Both the position numbers and the translations under genes were made by a program. The notes beneath the pieces were generated by a model. The model ran no database searches. It saw nothing but the letters and a program-made list of their open reading frames with translations, and was not told where the DNA came from. A stretch of DNA of 64,000 bases from contig NZ_JAKMCS010000014.1 of the NCBI RefSeq assembly GCF_022662195.1, positions 1 through 64,000 of the forward strand. Reading direction: 5' to 3'. Below, piece by piece: positions 34,194 through 46,135 of the stretch. This DNA is from Aestuariivivens insulae. Lineage in GTDB: Bacteria; Bacteroidota; Bacteroidia; Flavobacteriales; Flavobacteriaceae. Numbering within the stretch: the first letter of the stretch is position 1; each line of letters opens with the position of its first letter.

Positions 34194-35811
34194 TGTCTCT
34201 TTTTATAAGCTTAAAGGTTTTTGATGTACCTCCTAAATGAATCCTGGCTACATATACTCCATTTGACAAAGTAGACACATCCAAAGCATCATAAAGGTCT
34301 AAAAGCATGGATTGCAGCACTTGCTTCCCCAAGATATCAAAAAGACTAATGGCTATCGGGAAATGATCTAACTCGGCTTTAACAAACAAAGTAGTTTTGG
34401 TTGGATTGGGGTATATAAACAGCTCTATAGGCTCATTGGCATTCTGAATTTCTTCTAAAGCCGTATTGAGTGCTACTTCCAAATTAGGTATACCGTAACC
34501 CAAATAGTAATCGGGTGAACTATATTGTGATGCCGATTCCCTAACCAACTGCATAATTTCTGCATTGGTCATATCTGGCAAAGCCTGCCATAAGCAAACC
34601 ATGCCTCCTGCCATAATTGGAGAGCTAAAAGACGTCCCATCTGCAGTTCCAATAATGTTATTCTCTGAAACCACATAACTTGCCTGCCCTTGGGCCACTA
34701 CATCTGGTTTTTGGGTGGGCTGTAATGCACTGCCTTTAGAACTAAAGGCGGCGTAATTTCCATTAGCATCTACAGCACCAACTGAAAAAACACCTGCTGC
34801 ATCGGCAGGAGCACCAACAATTCCCCAACTGTTATTTCCAGAATTTCCGGCCGAATTCACTAACAACATCCCTTTTTCAAAAGCAATATTGGCACCTCGT
34901 GTTATATAGGTTGTATTGCCATCCATATCGGCTGTCGTATAACTGTAATTTGGATTATCATAAGTTGTATATCCCAAAGAGGTATTGATGACATCTACAC
35001 CCAAACTATCCGCCCGCTCAGCAGCTTCAACCCAATAACTTTCTTCCACAGGGTTCTCACTCAGGGCATCTTCGGTTATAAATAAATAGTAAGAGGCATC
35101 GGGGGCAGTTCCAACAAATTGGATTTCGATATATCCGGCCATATCACTTAATACCCATGTACCATGACTACTGGTCGTACCCGTATACACATCATTATCC
35201 CTATTCACAAAGTCGTATGCCCCCAACAAATTACCGGCATCCCTTAAACGTTTAAAAGCTCCTACTACATTTACATTGGGAAATCCGGCATCTAAAACAG
35301 CAACGGTCATCCCTGTTCCCGAATAACCAGCTACATGCAGTTTATCACCCTTAAACATTTCTATTTGATTAGCGGCACTTCCATAATTAAATATAGTAAA
35401 AGTCTCATTAAGTTTAGAAACTTTAGCTTTTTTACTGGTTTTTGATGTATTTAAGCTTTTATCGGCAAAATCGATATAATTCACAAAAACAAGATTTTCA
35501 AGATTCTGAATATCGGTTTGGCTTCCTCTTACATGTACCGCATTAAACCATTTGGACTTAGCCATAACGGTTATCCCAGTAGTATTCTTTAATTGTGTGA
35601 TATAATTTTCATTTACCGGAACATCCCTATCATCAATAGTTACATTATGGGCTGCTTTTCTGTCGATAGCTTTTTGTGTAAGTATGGTAATTGGATTAGC
35701 TATGGAAGCCGTTACATTTTCCTTATCGGTCAAGTATACCCAAGCATCCTGTTGTGCTAAGATATTGAGCTGAAAGCACAATATACCAATAAAAAGCAGT
35801 CCTTTCTTCAT
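34186..35811 (-). CDS. Secreted subtilisin-like (S8) protease with T9SS tail
   Basis: 541 residues: signal peptide (ending L-A-Q-Q), an inhibitor-like propeptide, S8 peptidase domain from about 150 to 440, then a C-terminal type A sorting domain from about 463 (L-F-I-Y-P-N-P-T-K, then G-V-Y-V-A-R-I, ending basic). The triad is visible: Asp in V-L-D-A-G-F (Ala replaces the usual Thr/Ser after Asp), His in S-H-G-T-W-V and Ser in G-T-S-F-S-S-P, with the oxyanion Asn in N-S-A-G-N-S-G-N. It should be exported by Sec and then by the type IX system to the cell surface. The downstream flavoprotein gene overlaps its stop. Confidence 0.92.
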   Translation of the reverse strand: MKKGLLFIGILCFQLNILAQQDAWVYLTDKENVTASIANPITILTQKAIDRKAAHNVTIDDRDVPVNENYITQLKNTTGITVMAKSKWFNAVHVRGSQTDIQNLENLVFVNYIDFADKSLNTSKTSKKAKVSKLNETFTIFNYGSAANQIEMFKGDKLHVAGYSGTGMTVAVLDAGFPNVNVVGAFKRLRDAGNLLGAYDFVNRDNDVYTGTTSSHGTWVLSDMAGYIEIQFVGTAPDASYYLFITEDALSENPVEESYWVEAAERADSLGVDVINTSLGYTTYDNPNYSYTTADMDGNTTYITRGANIAFEKGMLLVNSAGNSGNNSWGIVGAPADAAGVFSVGAVDANGNYAAFSSKGSALQPTQKPDVVAQGQASYVVSENNIIGTADGTSFSSPIMAGGMVCLWQALPDMTNAEIMQLVRESASQYSSPDYYLGYGIPNLEVALNTALEEIQNANEPIELFIYPNPTKTTLFVKAELDHFPIAISLFDILGKQVLQSMLLDLYDALDVSTLSNGVYVARIHLGGTSKTFKLIKRDND

Positions 35812-35836
35812 CTTAACCGGATTTGGAAATGGAAAG

Positions 35837-37042
35837 TTACGAAATTACCCCGGAACCTATCAACTCATCTTCCAAATACCATGCTGCAAACTGTCCTTCG
35901 GTAATAGCCGATTGATAGTTCTCGAACTCAACATAGAGTCCGCTTTCAACTTTATGCAAGGTCGCTTTTTCCAAAGGTTGTCTATATCTAATCCTTGCCA
36001 AAACAGACAAAGTCTCACCTTCTTTCAATGCTAAGTCTTCTCGAATCCAATGCAGTTCGTCGTTAGCTACAAACAAAGCCTTTTTTAATAGCCCTGGGTG
36101 TTCCTTTCCTTGTCCTGTATAAATAACATTCTCATCTACATCGGTATCGATTACAAACAAAGGTTCTGGCGTTCCTCCCACGGCCAATCCTTTACGTTGC
36201 CCTTTTGTAAAATAATGGGCGCCTTGATGTTTCCCAACCACTTTACCATCGGTAACTTTGTAGTGAATTTTACGTGATAAGTATTTTAATTTGTCTTCTT
36301 CTGAAGCAAAGCTTGTTCGTTCTTCTTGAAATAACGCTTGTTCTTCAGGTATTTCTACAATAACCCCTTCTTTGGGCTTTAATTGCTGCTGTAGAAAATC
36401 GGGCAGCTTCACCTTACCTATAAAGCACAACCCTTGGGAATCTTTCTTTTCGGCCGTTACCAAATCCAATTCCATAGCAATATCGCGTACTTCGGGCTTG
36501 GTGAGTTCGCCTATAGGAAATAACGATTTTGCCAATTGTTCTTGGGATAATTGACATAAAAAATACGACTGGTCTTTATTGCCATCGACCCCAGCCAACA
36601 ATCTATAAACTTCTTTTACCTCACCAGTTTGGTCATTGAACGAAGTCGAAATGCCCTTTCTACAATAATGTCCCGTAGCCACATAATCTGCCCCAAGCTC
36701 TAAGGCAATTTTCATGAACACATCAAACTTTATCTCCCTATTACAAAGTACATCGGGGTTTGGTGTTCTTCCTTTTTCATACTCATTGAACATATAATCG
36801 ACTATACGTTCTTTATATTGTTCACTTAAATCTACTGTTTGAAAAGGGATGCCCAACTTCTCGGCTACCAACATGGCATCGTTGCTATCGTCCAACCAAG
36901 GACATTCGTTGGATATGGTCACAGAATCGTCGTGCCAATTTTTCATAAACAGGCCAATAACCTCATAGCCTTGCTGCTTTAACAAATAAGCGGCAACACT
37001 AGAGTCTACACCTCCTGAAAGTCCTATAACTACGCGTTTCAT
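35837..37042 (-). CDS. mnmA: tRNA-specific 2-thiouridylase MnmA
   Basis: 401 residues. MnmA thiolates U34 of Lys, Glu and Gln tRNAs. The PP-loop [11 protein letters not shown] is at the N-terminus. The catalytic cysteines lie in V-L-C-N-R-E-I-K-F and [13 protein letters not shown] is the usual tRNA-binding neighbour, and the C-terminal beta domain carries R-I-R-Y-R-Q. A -7 promoter element is 18 nt upstream. The following protease gene is 25 nt downstream and may share its transcript. Confidence 0.96.
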   Translation of the reverse strand: MKRVVIGLSGGVDSSVAAYLLKQQGYEVIGLFMKNWHDDSVTISNECPWLDDSNDAMLVAEKLGIPFQTVDLSEQYKERIVDYMFNEYEKGRTPNPDVLCNREIKFDVFMKIALELGADYVATGHYCRKGISTSFNDQTGEVKEVYRLLAGVDGNKDQSYFLCQLSQEQLAKSLFPIGELTKPEVRDIAMELDLVTAEKKDSQGLCFIGKVKLPDFLQQQLKPKEGVIVEIPEEQALFQEERTSFASEEDKLKYLSRKIHYKVTDGKVVGKHQGAHYFTKGQRKGLAVGGTPEPLFVIDTDVDENVIYTGQGKEHPGLLKKALFVANDELHWIREDLALKEGETLSVLARIRYRQPLEKATLHKVESGLYVEFENYQSAITEGQFAAWYLEDELIGSGVIS

Positions 37043-37060
37043 TATTTAGATTTGAATATG

Positions 37061-37068
37061 CAAAAGTA
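37061..37068 (-). promoter_or_regulatory. -7 promoter element of mnmA
   Basis: Minus-strand TACTTTTG matches TAnnTTTG, 18 nt before the mnmA ATG. No clear -33 TTG is seen. Confidence 0.4.
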
Positions 37069-37148
37069 CATGATTTTTTTCATTTGAAACCTCATCTGAG
37101 TATTGGTGATTCCCCTGAAACCTAAAGAAGTTCTTCAAGGAAGCGTAT

Positions 37149-37877
37149 TTAATTGGAAGCCTTTTTATATTTACCATCCACTTTAATATACTTGGGCTTA
37201 TAGGTAAAGTCTTTTTCTTCAATCAACTTACCCTCTTCATAAAACTTCCATATGCCTGTTTTTTTATCGTGCTTATATTGTCCTTCGGTAATGAGTTCCC
37301 CTTGTGGATCGTAATATTTGGCAGGCCCATGAAGCTCTCCATTTACATAATTATAAGTTTTTAGTACCACATTAGCTTCAGAATACCATTTTGATTCCCC
37401 ATGCAACTTCCCATTAACATAGTGCTTCATTTCGGCTACTTGGCCATTTTCATAATATACCAAACGTTCACCGTGCAATTCGCCGTTGTCGTTATAATGC
37501 TCTGTGGTTAATAAACTTTTTCCATTGTTCTGGTAATAGTTCCATATGCCCACATAAGCTTTACCTTTCATACGGCCTTCACTAATGGGTTTCCCTTGTG
37601 GATTAAGAAATTTAACCTGGGCTGTACCATCTGTTTCGTTAAACATTTTTGTTGCTGCCAAAATGGGTTTACCATTTTCATTTTCATAAAACTTAAACTC
37701 ACCTACTTCCTTTCCATGAAAAAATTGGCCTTCGTACCTTAATACTTTAGTACCCTTAAAATGCTTCTTCCAAACACCGTGACGCTTCCCATTAGCATCA
37801 AATTGGTTGATGTCTTGAGCCAAAGCAATCAAAGCATTCAATAAAATTAATACGAATAAAATGTTATTAAACTTCAT
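37149..37877 (-). CDS. Exported MORN-repeat (YwqK-like) protein
   Basis: 242 residues from the ATG at 37877, which begins a signal peptide (M-K-F-N-N-I-L-F-V-L-I, ending A-L-A-Q). The rest is a series of about eight MORN/YwqK repeats with G-x-R-H-G-V-W, G-E-L-H-G-E-R and G-K-L-H-G-E-S cores. Database names often call these toxin-antitoxin YwqK antitoxins, but no toxin gene is adjacent and the signal peptide makes a cell-envelope role more likely. It lies between yidC and mnmA. Confidence 0.82.
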   Translation of the reverse strand: MKFNNILFVLILLNALIALAQDINQFDANGKRHGVWKKHFKGTKVLRYEGQFFHGKEVGEFKFYENENGKPILAATKMFNETDGTAQVKFLNPQGKPISEGRMKGKAYVGIWNYYQNNGKSLLTTEHYNDNGELHGERLVYYENGQVAEMKHYVNGKLHGESKWYSEANVVLKTYNYVNGELHGPAKYYDPQGELITEGQYKHDKKTGIWKFYEEGKLIEEKDFTYKPKYIKVDGKYKKASN

Positions 37878-37924
37878 ATGGTATTTTTTAAAAAAACGTA
37901 TAAAATTATCACAAATTGTATAAA

Positions 37925-37977
37925 AACAAAAAGCTGCCAATTTTAGTGAACAGTAATCGATCACAGTTGGCAGCTTT
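37925..37977 (-). terminator. Terminator of yidC
   Basis: AAAGCTGCCAA (37930-37940) and TTGGCAGCTTT (37967-37977) form an 11-bp stem with an inner GTGA/TCAC helix in the loop. On the minus strand it is followed by TTTTGTTTTT. It lies 52 nt after the yidC stop. Confidence 0.75.
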
Positions 37978-38029
37978 ATATTTTTCCCTTCTGTCTTTCA
38001 ACTTTAAAAGTGAAGGAATTACTTTTTTA

Positions 38030-39934
38030 TTATTTTCTTTTTTGTTGCGCTTGCTTTTGTTTTTCGGCCTGCTCCATCATTTCTTTCATTTTTCTTTGGA
38101 AACGATTTTCCTTCTTAGGTTTCTTTTTATTTTCCTGAATTTTGGCATGTATCTTATCTTCATCTATTATATAATTCTTAATTACCAGCATAATGCCAAT
38201 GGTAATTAAGTTAGATATGAAGTAATACAAACTCAATCCAGAAGCATAATTATTAAAGAATACCAACATCATTATTGGTGAGAAGTAAATCATATACTTC
38301 ATCATCTTACCCATATCTGGCATCCCTTCTTGGGTAGGTTGCGATGCCATTTGCTGCCCTGTAGTCATACGCATGTAGAAGAATATCGCCAATGAGGCCA
38401 AAATAGGAAACAAACTCACGTGATTACCATAAATTGATGAAATTATTGGAATTTGAGTATCCCAAGTAAAGATGGCATCGTAAGACGATAGGTCTTTAGC
38501 CCAAAGGAAACTTTTTTGACGTAAATCGAAAGCCGATGGAAAAAATTGGAATAGGGCATAAAACACAGGTAACTGCATTAAAGCTGGCAAACACCCAGCC
38601 ATGGGGCTCACGCCTGCTTTACTGTACAATGCCATAGTTTCCTGTTGACGTTTCATAGGATTGTCCTTATACTTGGCATTAATCTCGGTTATCTCTGGCT
38701 TTATAACCTTCATCTTTGCCTGTGATAAATAAGATTTATAGGTAACAGGAGACATTACAATCCTTACCAAAATGGTCATAACAATAATGGCAAAACCGTA
38801 AGGTAAGAAGCTACCTAAAAAGCCAAACAGAGGCATGAAAATATAGCGGTTTATCCATCCAAAAATACCCCAACCAAAAGGTACAAGCTCATCCAGATTT
38901 CTATCGTAGGCAGCCAGCACTTTATAATCGTTAGGGCCATAATATAAATCCAAGCTGTTATTAAACTCGCCACCTTGTAATTGCAAAGGAATGCTTGTTG
39001 CAAAACTTTTGGTATAAATGGTATCCAACGATTGGTCTTCAACTAAATTTTCAGTTTTAATATGTGCCGTTTTAAAAGGCGTTTTGGTTAATATAGCCGA
39101 CGAGAAAAAATGCTGTTTATAGCCTATCCATGACACATTATCTAAAGTTTCATCTGCATCTCTTGCTCCTGTATAATCTGCTTTTCCTTCTTCGTACTCG
39201 TAATGGATGTCGGTATATCTATTCTCGTAAGAAATACTTTTGGCATGTCGATACCCCTTAAGGTCCCAATCCAGTGTAATGTCTTGCGAACTATTAATTA
39301 CATCGGATAAGCCTTGTGAACGCACCGTAAAACCAATCATATAATCGTTTGGCTTGATCTCGTAACGGTACTCTAAAAACTTAGTTTCTGAAACCTTAAG
39401 TTTCATAGAAACGACAGTATTATCGCCATTTTTTGTTACCGAAGGAATAAAAGGTAAATCTTTGGTATTTCGTACCCTACTATCGTTAGTACCAAAATTG
39501 ATATTAAAATCGACATTATTATCCTTAACCAAGTAGATTGGTTCGTCTTTATAATCGACAAACTCTTTTAGTTTTACTTCTGAAAGATACCCGCCTTTAT
39601 TACTAAACTTTAAGGCTAAACGTTCATTCTCTACAACCGTTTCATCTTCTGTTGTCTGTAAAGCAGAATATGCAAAAGCTCCTAATTTATTCTGAAGTTT
39701 TACCAATTGCAACGAATCTGTAGTGTCACCTACGGCTATATCTTCTATAGTTGCAGTATTGGCTAGCTGTTCTTCTTCAACCTTTTTATTTGCTTCAACC
39801 TGTTCTTGTTTGGCTTTTTCTTGAGCTTCAAGCTCTTCTGGCGTAGGTTTATTTTGCCATAACATGTACATTAAAATTCCAAAAATGAGGATAAACCCTA
39901 TTATAGAATTAATGTCTAATTTTTTTTCTTCCAT
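38030..39934 (-). CDS. yidC: Membrane protein insertase YidC
   Basis: 634 residues. A first transmembrane segment (I-I-G-F-I-L-I-F-G-I-L-M-Y-M-L-W) is followed by the large periplasmic beta domain (about 60-350). The conserved five-helix insertase core (about 360-600) follows with F-G-W-I-N-R-Y-I-F, K-A-G-V-S-P-M-A-G-C-L-P-A-L-M-Q-L-P-V-F and L-Y-Y-F-I-S-N. The C-terminal tail is Lys/Gln-rich, as in ribosome-binding YidC tails. It inserts and folds inner-membrane proteins. It follows pyrG on the same strand, an arrangement I recall from other Bacteroidota. Confidence 0.97.
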   Translation of the reverse strand: MEEKKLDINSIIGFILIFGILMYMLWQNKPTPEELEAQEKAKQEQVEANKKVEEEQLANTATIEDIAVGDTTDSLQLVKLQNKLGAFAYSALQTTEDETVVENERLALKFSNKGGYLSEVKLKEFVDYKDEPIYLVKDNNVDFNINFGTNDSRVRNTKDLPFIPSVTKNGDNTVVSMKLKVSETKFLEYRYEIKPNDYMIGFTVRSQGLSDVINSSQDITLDWDLKGYRHAKSISYENRYTDIHYEYEEGKADYTGARDADETLDNVSWIGYKQHFFSSAILTKTPFKTAHIKTENLVEDQSLDTIYTKSFATSIPLQLQGGEFNNSLDLYYGPNDYKVLAAYDRNLDELVPFGWGIFGWINRYIFMPLFGFLGSFLPYGFAIIVMTILVRIVMSPVTYKSYLSQAKMKVIKPEITEINAKYKDNPMKRQQETMALYSKAGVSPMAGCLPALMQLPVFYALFQFFPSAFDLRQKSFLWAKDLSSYDAIFTWDTQIPIISSIYGNHVSLFPILASLAIFFYMRMTTGQQMASQPTQEGMPDMGKMMKYMIYFSPIMMLVFFNNYASGLSLYYFISNLITIGIMLVIKNYIIDEDKIHAKIQENKKKPKKENRFQRKMKEMMEQAEKQKQAQQKRK

Positions 39935-40078
39935 ATATATTCTCTAAATGAATTAAAAATATCCCTGTTTCTCTTTACGTCTAGTTAATTCAGTAATCTC
40001 AACTACGCTCAGCCATAAGGCTTTGTCCAACCACTTCACAGGAATTGTAATAGCCAATTACAATAAGCTATCCAAAAA

Positions 40079-41752
<1,674 letters not shown>

Positions 41753-41935
41753 TTAAAACAGTTATCACCGAATAAGTTTTTAGTTATTTATCTACGGTAT
41801 GATTATATTAAGTATTTTGTTTTTTAACAATAAAGCTTATAACTTTAAACACCATATTTTAGCCCTATTTAAATGTATTTTAATATAATGGGCGACAAAT
41901 CCTTATTATAAAAACATTCTTTATACAAAACTATT

Positions 41936-43162
41936 ATGTATCAACCTCCCTCTAGCTTTTTATCATGTGCCAAATTTGTTTTATTGTTTTTTTTATTTAC
42001 TGTTATTAGCTGTAAAAAACCAATACCATCAAATAAAAAGCAGTGGTTTAAAGGTAATTTGCATACCCATTCCTACTGGAGTGACGGTGATGAATTTCCC
42101 GAGGTCATTATGCAATGGTATAAATCCCACGATTATGATTTTGTGGCCCTAACAGATCATAATATCTTAGCAGAAGGCGATAAATGGGTTAAAATTCGCC
42201 CAGACTCCATTTATCAAAATGGGTTTAAAAGCTATTTAGATACTTTTGGGTCGAATTGGGTCAACTATAAAAAAGACTCTTTAAATAACATCTATGTAAA
42301 ACTCAAAACATTTGAAGAATATAGAACGAAGTTTGAAGCCCCCAATACTTTTTTAATTCTACAAGCCGAAGAGATTTCAGATCGCTTTGAAAACAAACCA
42401 ATACACATAAACGCTACAAACCTTAAAAAGAAAATCCAACCCCAGGGAGGAAATAGCGTAGTAGATGTTATGCAAAATAACTTAGATGAAATAGCCAAAC
42501 AAAAGGACAGTTTAAACATCCCCATACTAGCCCATATTAATCACCCCAATTTTCATTATAGTATAACTGTTGAAGATATGATCGCTTTAAAAAAAGAACA
42601 ATTTTTTGAAGTTTATAACGGGCATCCTGACGTTAGAAATTCTGGAGATTCTAACCACATATCTACAGAAAAGATGTGGGACCTTATAAACATCGCATAC
42701 ATTGAAAACAATAAACCTTTGATGTATGGTCTTGCTACAGACGACTCCCATCACTACCATAAAAAAGGACACCAGTGGAGCAATGCCGGCCGTGGTTGGG
42801 TCATGGTGCAAGCTGATACGCTCTCTCCAAAATCAATAATTAACGCCATGGAATCTGGCAACTTTTATGCCAGTACTGGTGTTTTTTTAGACGATGTATC
42901 TACTGATAATAGCACCCTATCAGTTACTATCAAAAAAGAAGCTAATCTAACTTATAAAATTACTTTTATTGGATGTAAAAAAGGAAACAACACACCTGAA
43001 GCATTAAAAACAGTTACGGGGGACAAAGCTTCATTTAAAATCACTAAGGATATTCTTTTTGTACGCTGCAAAGTAACATCGTCAAAACATCACGACAATC
43101 CTATAGAAAACTTAATTTACGAAACGGCCTGGACACAACCTACAATCTATAAAAGAGATTAA
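41936..43162 (+). CDS. PHP-domain lipoprotein (putative phosphoesterase)
   Basis: 408 residues with a lipobox (V-I-S-C, Cys26) followed by a PHP domain. The metal-binding motifs are visible: G-N-L-H-T-H-S-Y-W-S-D-G, L-T-D-H-N, A-E-E-I, H-I-N-H-P-N and T-D-D-S-H-H. The C-terminal ~70 residues form a small beta domain. PHP enzymes hydrolyse phosphoesters with a trinuclear metal centre, but most are cytosolic. This one should be exported and lipidated, so it probably acts on an external phosphate or glycan substrate. It stands alone on the plus strand. Confidence 0.85.
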   Translation: MYQPPSSFLSCAKFVLLFFLFTVISCKKPIPSNKKQWFKGNLHTHSYWSDGDEFPEVIMQWYKSHDYDFVALTDHNILAEGDKWVKIRPDSIYQNGFKSYLDTFGSNWVNYKKDSLNNIYVKLKTFEEYRTKFEAPNTFLILQAEEISDRFENKPIHINATNLKKKIQPQGGNSVVDVMQNNLDEIAKQKDSLNIPILAHINHPNFHYSITVEDMIALKKEQFFEVYNGHPDVRNSGDSNHISTEKMWDLINIAYIENNKPLMYGLATDDSHHYHKKGHQWSNAGRGWVMVQADTLSPKSIINAMESGNFYASTGVFLDDVSTDNSTLSVTIKKEANLTYKITFIGCKKGNNTPEALKTVTGDKASFKITKDILFVRCKVTSSKHHDNPIENLIYETAWTQPTIYKRD

Positions 43163-43177
43163 ACCAACATAACACCA

Positions 43178-43414
43178 TTAATTAACTCCCTTAGGATACT
43201 GCTTCCGTATACTTCTTACCAAATCCTCAAGACCGTTCAATTTTAATTCATAAACTTGATTGAGCATGTTGCCCAACTTTCCTTTGGGAAACCCTTTATT
43301 GTGATACCAAACCACATAATGTTCCGGTAAGTCTATCAAGTAACGATCTTTATACTTGCCATAGGGCATTTTGGTATGAGCCAATTGTATTAGAAACTCT
43401 TTATCGGGATACAT
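43178..43414 (-). CDS. DUF3820 family protein
   Basis: 78 residues with the DUF3820 pattern M-P-Y-G-K-Y-K-D-R-Y-L-I-D-L-P, then Y-V-V-W-Y-H-N-K-G-F-P and a final G-L-E-D-L-V. The same pattern occurs as the C-terminal part of the exonuclease at 59843-60619. Function unknown; the link to nucleases suggests a nucleic-acid role. It overlaps the DUF922 gene by one base. Confidence 0.85.
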   Translation of the reverse strand: MYPDKEFLIQLAHTKMPYGKYKDRYLIDLPEHYVVWYHNKGFPKGKLGNMLNQVYELKLNGLEDLVRSIRKQYPKGVN

Positions 43415-43959
43415 TATTTATTTGAATCATTAAGTTTGTATGATGATAGCTTCTCCAACTCAGCACTAACTTTATTCTGCCATTTCAACTGATTTTCAAC
43501 ATGTCTAGAAAAATTGGTTTCACTATCGTACTTTTCTTGAGCTGCTTCCAACTCCTTAAGTATGGTTCTATGCAAGTCCTGCAATTGTTTTTTAATACTG
43601 TTGGATACTTTTAATTCTCCTATATTTTTTCTGAATTTACGAGCATACAGTTCGGTAATATCAAAATGTAACTGTTCATGTGCCAATACATGTTCAGTTG
43701 CTTTTTCTGGTTTATACCATGATTGTTCCGGATAAAAATAGGCCTTCACATTAGTATTGAAACCAATTACCCTATTGCCTTTTTCTTTTATAGAAACCCC
43801 AAAGGTTATACCAGAAGCAGTAACTGCAGCCACATCGCCCTGATCTTGAGGCGCTCCTTTGAAATCTGACCATACGAGCCTATAATCCTCTTGCCATGAG
43901 ACTACCGGGCTTTCTTGAAAGCAAAATAAACAACATAAAAGCACAAGGACCTTAGACAT
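43414..43959 (-). CDS. DUF922-like putative Zn-dependent protease
   Basis: 181 residues with a signal peptide (about 1-16; the Cys residues at its end could make it a lipoprotein). The motif H-V-L-A-H-E-Q-L-H-F-D-I-T-E supplies H-E-x-x-H at residues 94-98 and a third ligand candidate Glu103, as in DUF922 proteins. W-S-D-F-K-G near residue 30 is also typical. The C-terminal half is helical and charged. The proteolytic function is predicted for the family, not proven. It follows the LysM gene by 48 nt and overlaps the DUF3820 gene by one base. Confidence 0.8.
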   Translation of the reverse strand: MSKVLVLLCCLFCFQESPVVSWQEDYRLVWSDFKGAPQDQGDVAAVTASGITFGVSIKEKGNRVIGFNTNVKAYFYPEQSWYKPEKATEHVLAHEQLHFDITELYARKFRKNIGELKVSNSIKKQLQDLHRTILKELEAAQEKYDSETNFSRHVENQLKWQNKVSAELEKLSSYKLNDSNK

Positions 43960-44007
43960 ACTTTAGTAAGGTTTAGCAATCATACTATAAACGCCACTGG
44001 CAAATGC

Positions 44008-45933
44008 TTATTGCTCGACTTCTACAATTGTTAAGTCTTGATGTTTGAGTAAATACACTGCTTCGTTATAATAGCCACCAATCAATTTCTTTTTATAGGC
44101 AAACTTATTCTCTAGGTATTCCGTTAAAGGTGCGTTGATTACAGAAGTGTAAAAATCTTGAGATGATACCAATCGCAACACGGTATCCATAGTTAAATCG
44201 AAACCTTTAACAGCGCGGTTACTAGGCATTACATAATATTTTTGCTCGTAAGCCTTCACAAAAAAACTATGGTCTTTTTCATTATAAACCCTTGCTCCAC
44301 TGGCATAAGAAAATTGTAGCTTTGAAAGATGCTGATTAGAAATCTCTTCGCCTTCAAAAGCTTTATTATAATTTGTTGTTGTTAACTTAATTGATATTTC
44401 TTCAATACCTTCATCTATATTTTCCTTTTTTATCAAAGAAGCCAAAATACTTATGGCATTAGAGGCAAAGCCTTCATTTTGAGTCTCCAAAAACACGAGA
44501 TTATGGCCTGGCTTCAACACATTTTCTATATCTTCCTTTATCACATAAAAGCTATCATTCCCATCCTTGTCCTTACGCGAATACACTATTCTTGCTTGAT
44601 TGAACTCGCGCTTAAGTTCATTAGCTATATTTTGATGTTTGGAATCTGCAATAAGGATAATATTACCAGACAAGGTGTCTGACTTCACAAAATTGATGAT
44701 CTTGTTTTTTAGAAGTTCCTCTGGGGTTCTGGTTTGAAACACATTTTCATATAACCTTAAATTGTTTCCTGTTGGAGATATTAAGGGAATATTGTGCTTT
44801 TTTAATGCTATCGCTGCGCTTTCAAAATTTTTAGAAACTAACGGACCGATAACGGCATCGACATGTTCAAAATCATTGTCATTAATAATTCTGGACACTT
44901 CACTTACTTCATTTTTCGTATCATAAACATCAACCTTCAAAGAAATGCCTAACTGCTTTAATGAATCTATAGCCATGAGTACTCCCGAATGAAAATCTAA
45001 TGATGCATTTAAGTAGGGATCCTTTTTAATACTGTTCTTGGTTCCTGTTATAGAATCGTAATCCACACGGTTCAACCTAAAAGGCAACATAATGGCAATA
45101 TGCTTTGGGGTATAATCCCTAATACTATCCAACAGATTAACACTATTGCTTTCTTTTGTTAACGAATAGGTTTCAGAAAACGGGATTTTTAGAATCATTC
45201 CAACTTTCAATCCGCTATCGCTCAAACCAGGGTTTAATGTTTCCAATTCTTCTTGTGTTACCCCTAGTTTCACTTTCAATCGGTAAAACCCTTCTTTGGG
45301 CAACACTTTATAATAGCTATACTGTTCGTCTATTTGCTTTTCTTCAGTATCTTCTAAGTTAGGCACATTAATTTCCTGCCCCTCTTGCAATACCTCACCC
45401 ATCTCTGGGTTTAACGCTTCCAATTCGGCTACCGTTATACCATATTTATAAGCTATACGCCACTTGCCCTCTTTGGGCAATACGGTATAAACTTTGGTAG
45501 GTTTTGATTCTTCTACAACTTCCGTTATTTTAAACACTGGAATTTGAAGCTTATCCCCTTTGCGTAATGGATTGGCATACAAAAAGGTATTGTGTTTTTT
45601 TATATCGGCTTCTGTAACTTCATATTGCTTTGCCAAACTATATAAGGTTTCCTTTTTCTTTACCCTATGATTTTTAAATCCATTCAGTTCCTTGACTATA
45701 GTTATTTTAGGTTTTTTGGCTTTTGATATAGGGATAATAAGTATGGTATTGGGCTTAAGCTTAGTTTTAGCATCGGGGTTTAAACTATAGATATCGAAAG
45801 GGGTTACATAATACAGTTTAGCTATTTCTTCAATTGTCTCACCTTTTTTAACCTTATGTGTACTAAAGTTTTGTGCCTTTACCGAAAGCGTAAAAAGTAC
45901 AACTAAAGCTAAGGCGGATATTAATTTATTCAT
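44008..45933 (-). CDS. LysM-repeat protein with periplasmic-binding domain
   Basis: 641 residues from the ATG at 45933, which starts a signal peptide (ending S-V-K-A-Q). Four LysM units occupy about 25-280: H-K-V-K-K-G-E-T-I-E-E-I-A, H-R-V-K-K-K-E-T-L-Y-S-L-A, then two diverged ones beginning V-L-P-K-E-G. The remaining part is a type I periplasmic-binding fold (I-A-I-M-L-P-F-R-L-N-R, A-V-I-G-P-L-V-S-K-N), like amino-acid ABC receptors and LpoA-type proteins. No transporter genes are adjacent, so it may regulate cell-wall enzymes rather than feed a permease. The gene lies just after guaA. Confidence 0.85.
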   Translation of the reverse strand: MNKLISALALVVLFTLSVKAQNFSTHKVKKGETIEEIAKLYYVTPFDIYSLNPDAKTKLKPNTILIIPISKAKKPKITIVKELNGFKNHRVKKKETLYSLAKQYEVTEADIKKHNTFLYANPLRKGDKLQIPVFKITEVVEESKPTKVYTVLPKEGKWRIAYKYGITVAELEALNPEMGEVLQEGQEINVPNLEDTEEKQIDEQYSYYKVLPKEGFYRLKVKLGVTQEELETLNPGLSDSGLKVGMILKIPFSETYSLTKESNSVNLLDSIRDYTPKHIAIMLPFRLNRVDYDSITGTKNSIKKDPYLNASLDFHSGVLMAIDSLKQLGISLKVDVYDTKNEVSEVSRIINDNDFEHVDAVIGPLVSKNFESAAIALKKHNIPLISPTGNNLRLYENVFQTRTPEELLKNKIINFVKSDTLSGNIILIADSKHQNIANELKREFNQARIVYSRKDKDGNDSFYVIKEDIENVLKPGHNLVFLETQNEGFASNAISILASLIKKENIDEGIEEISIKLTTTNYNKAFEGEEISNQHLSKLQFSYASGARVYNEKDHSFFVKAYEQKYYVMPSNRAVKGFDLTMDTVLRLVSSQDFYTSVINAPLTEYLENKFAYKKKLIGGYYNEAVYLLKHQDLTIVEVEQ

Positions 45934-46051
45934 ATGATTTTGTTTTGTAAACCTGATACCAAATAGTTTATATACGTTTGTTAATGCCATTAGGGATGTA
46001 GCTACAACATACATATTTCTCAATTATTGCATATAATATGCCAAAAAACAA

Positions 46052-46088
46052 AAATAAAAAAAACAGCAACACTTTACCGTTGCTGTTT
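46052..46088 (-). terminator. Terminator of guaA
   Basis: AAACAGCAAC (46061-46070) and GTTGCTGTTT (46079-46088) form a 10-bp stem with an 8-nt loop. The minus strand continues with a long T-rich run. It lies 48 nt after the guaA stop. Confidence 0.85.
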
Positions 46089-46135
46089 AAATCTTATTTG
46101 AATTTATATTTTTGAAGTTTATAATGCTTCAATAC

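Noticed and set aside
37149-37877. Toxin-antitoxin pair (YwqK antitoxin)
   Set aside because: The protein is a MORN-repeat protein with a signal peptide, and no toxin-like small gene is adjacent.
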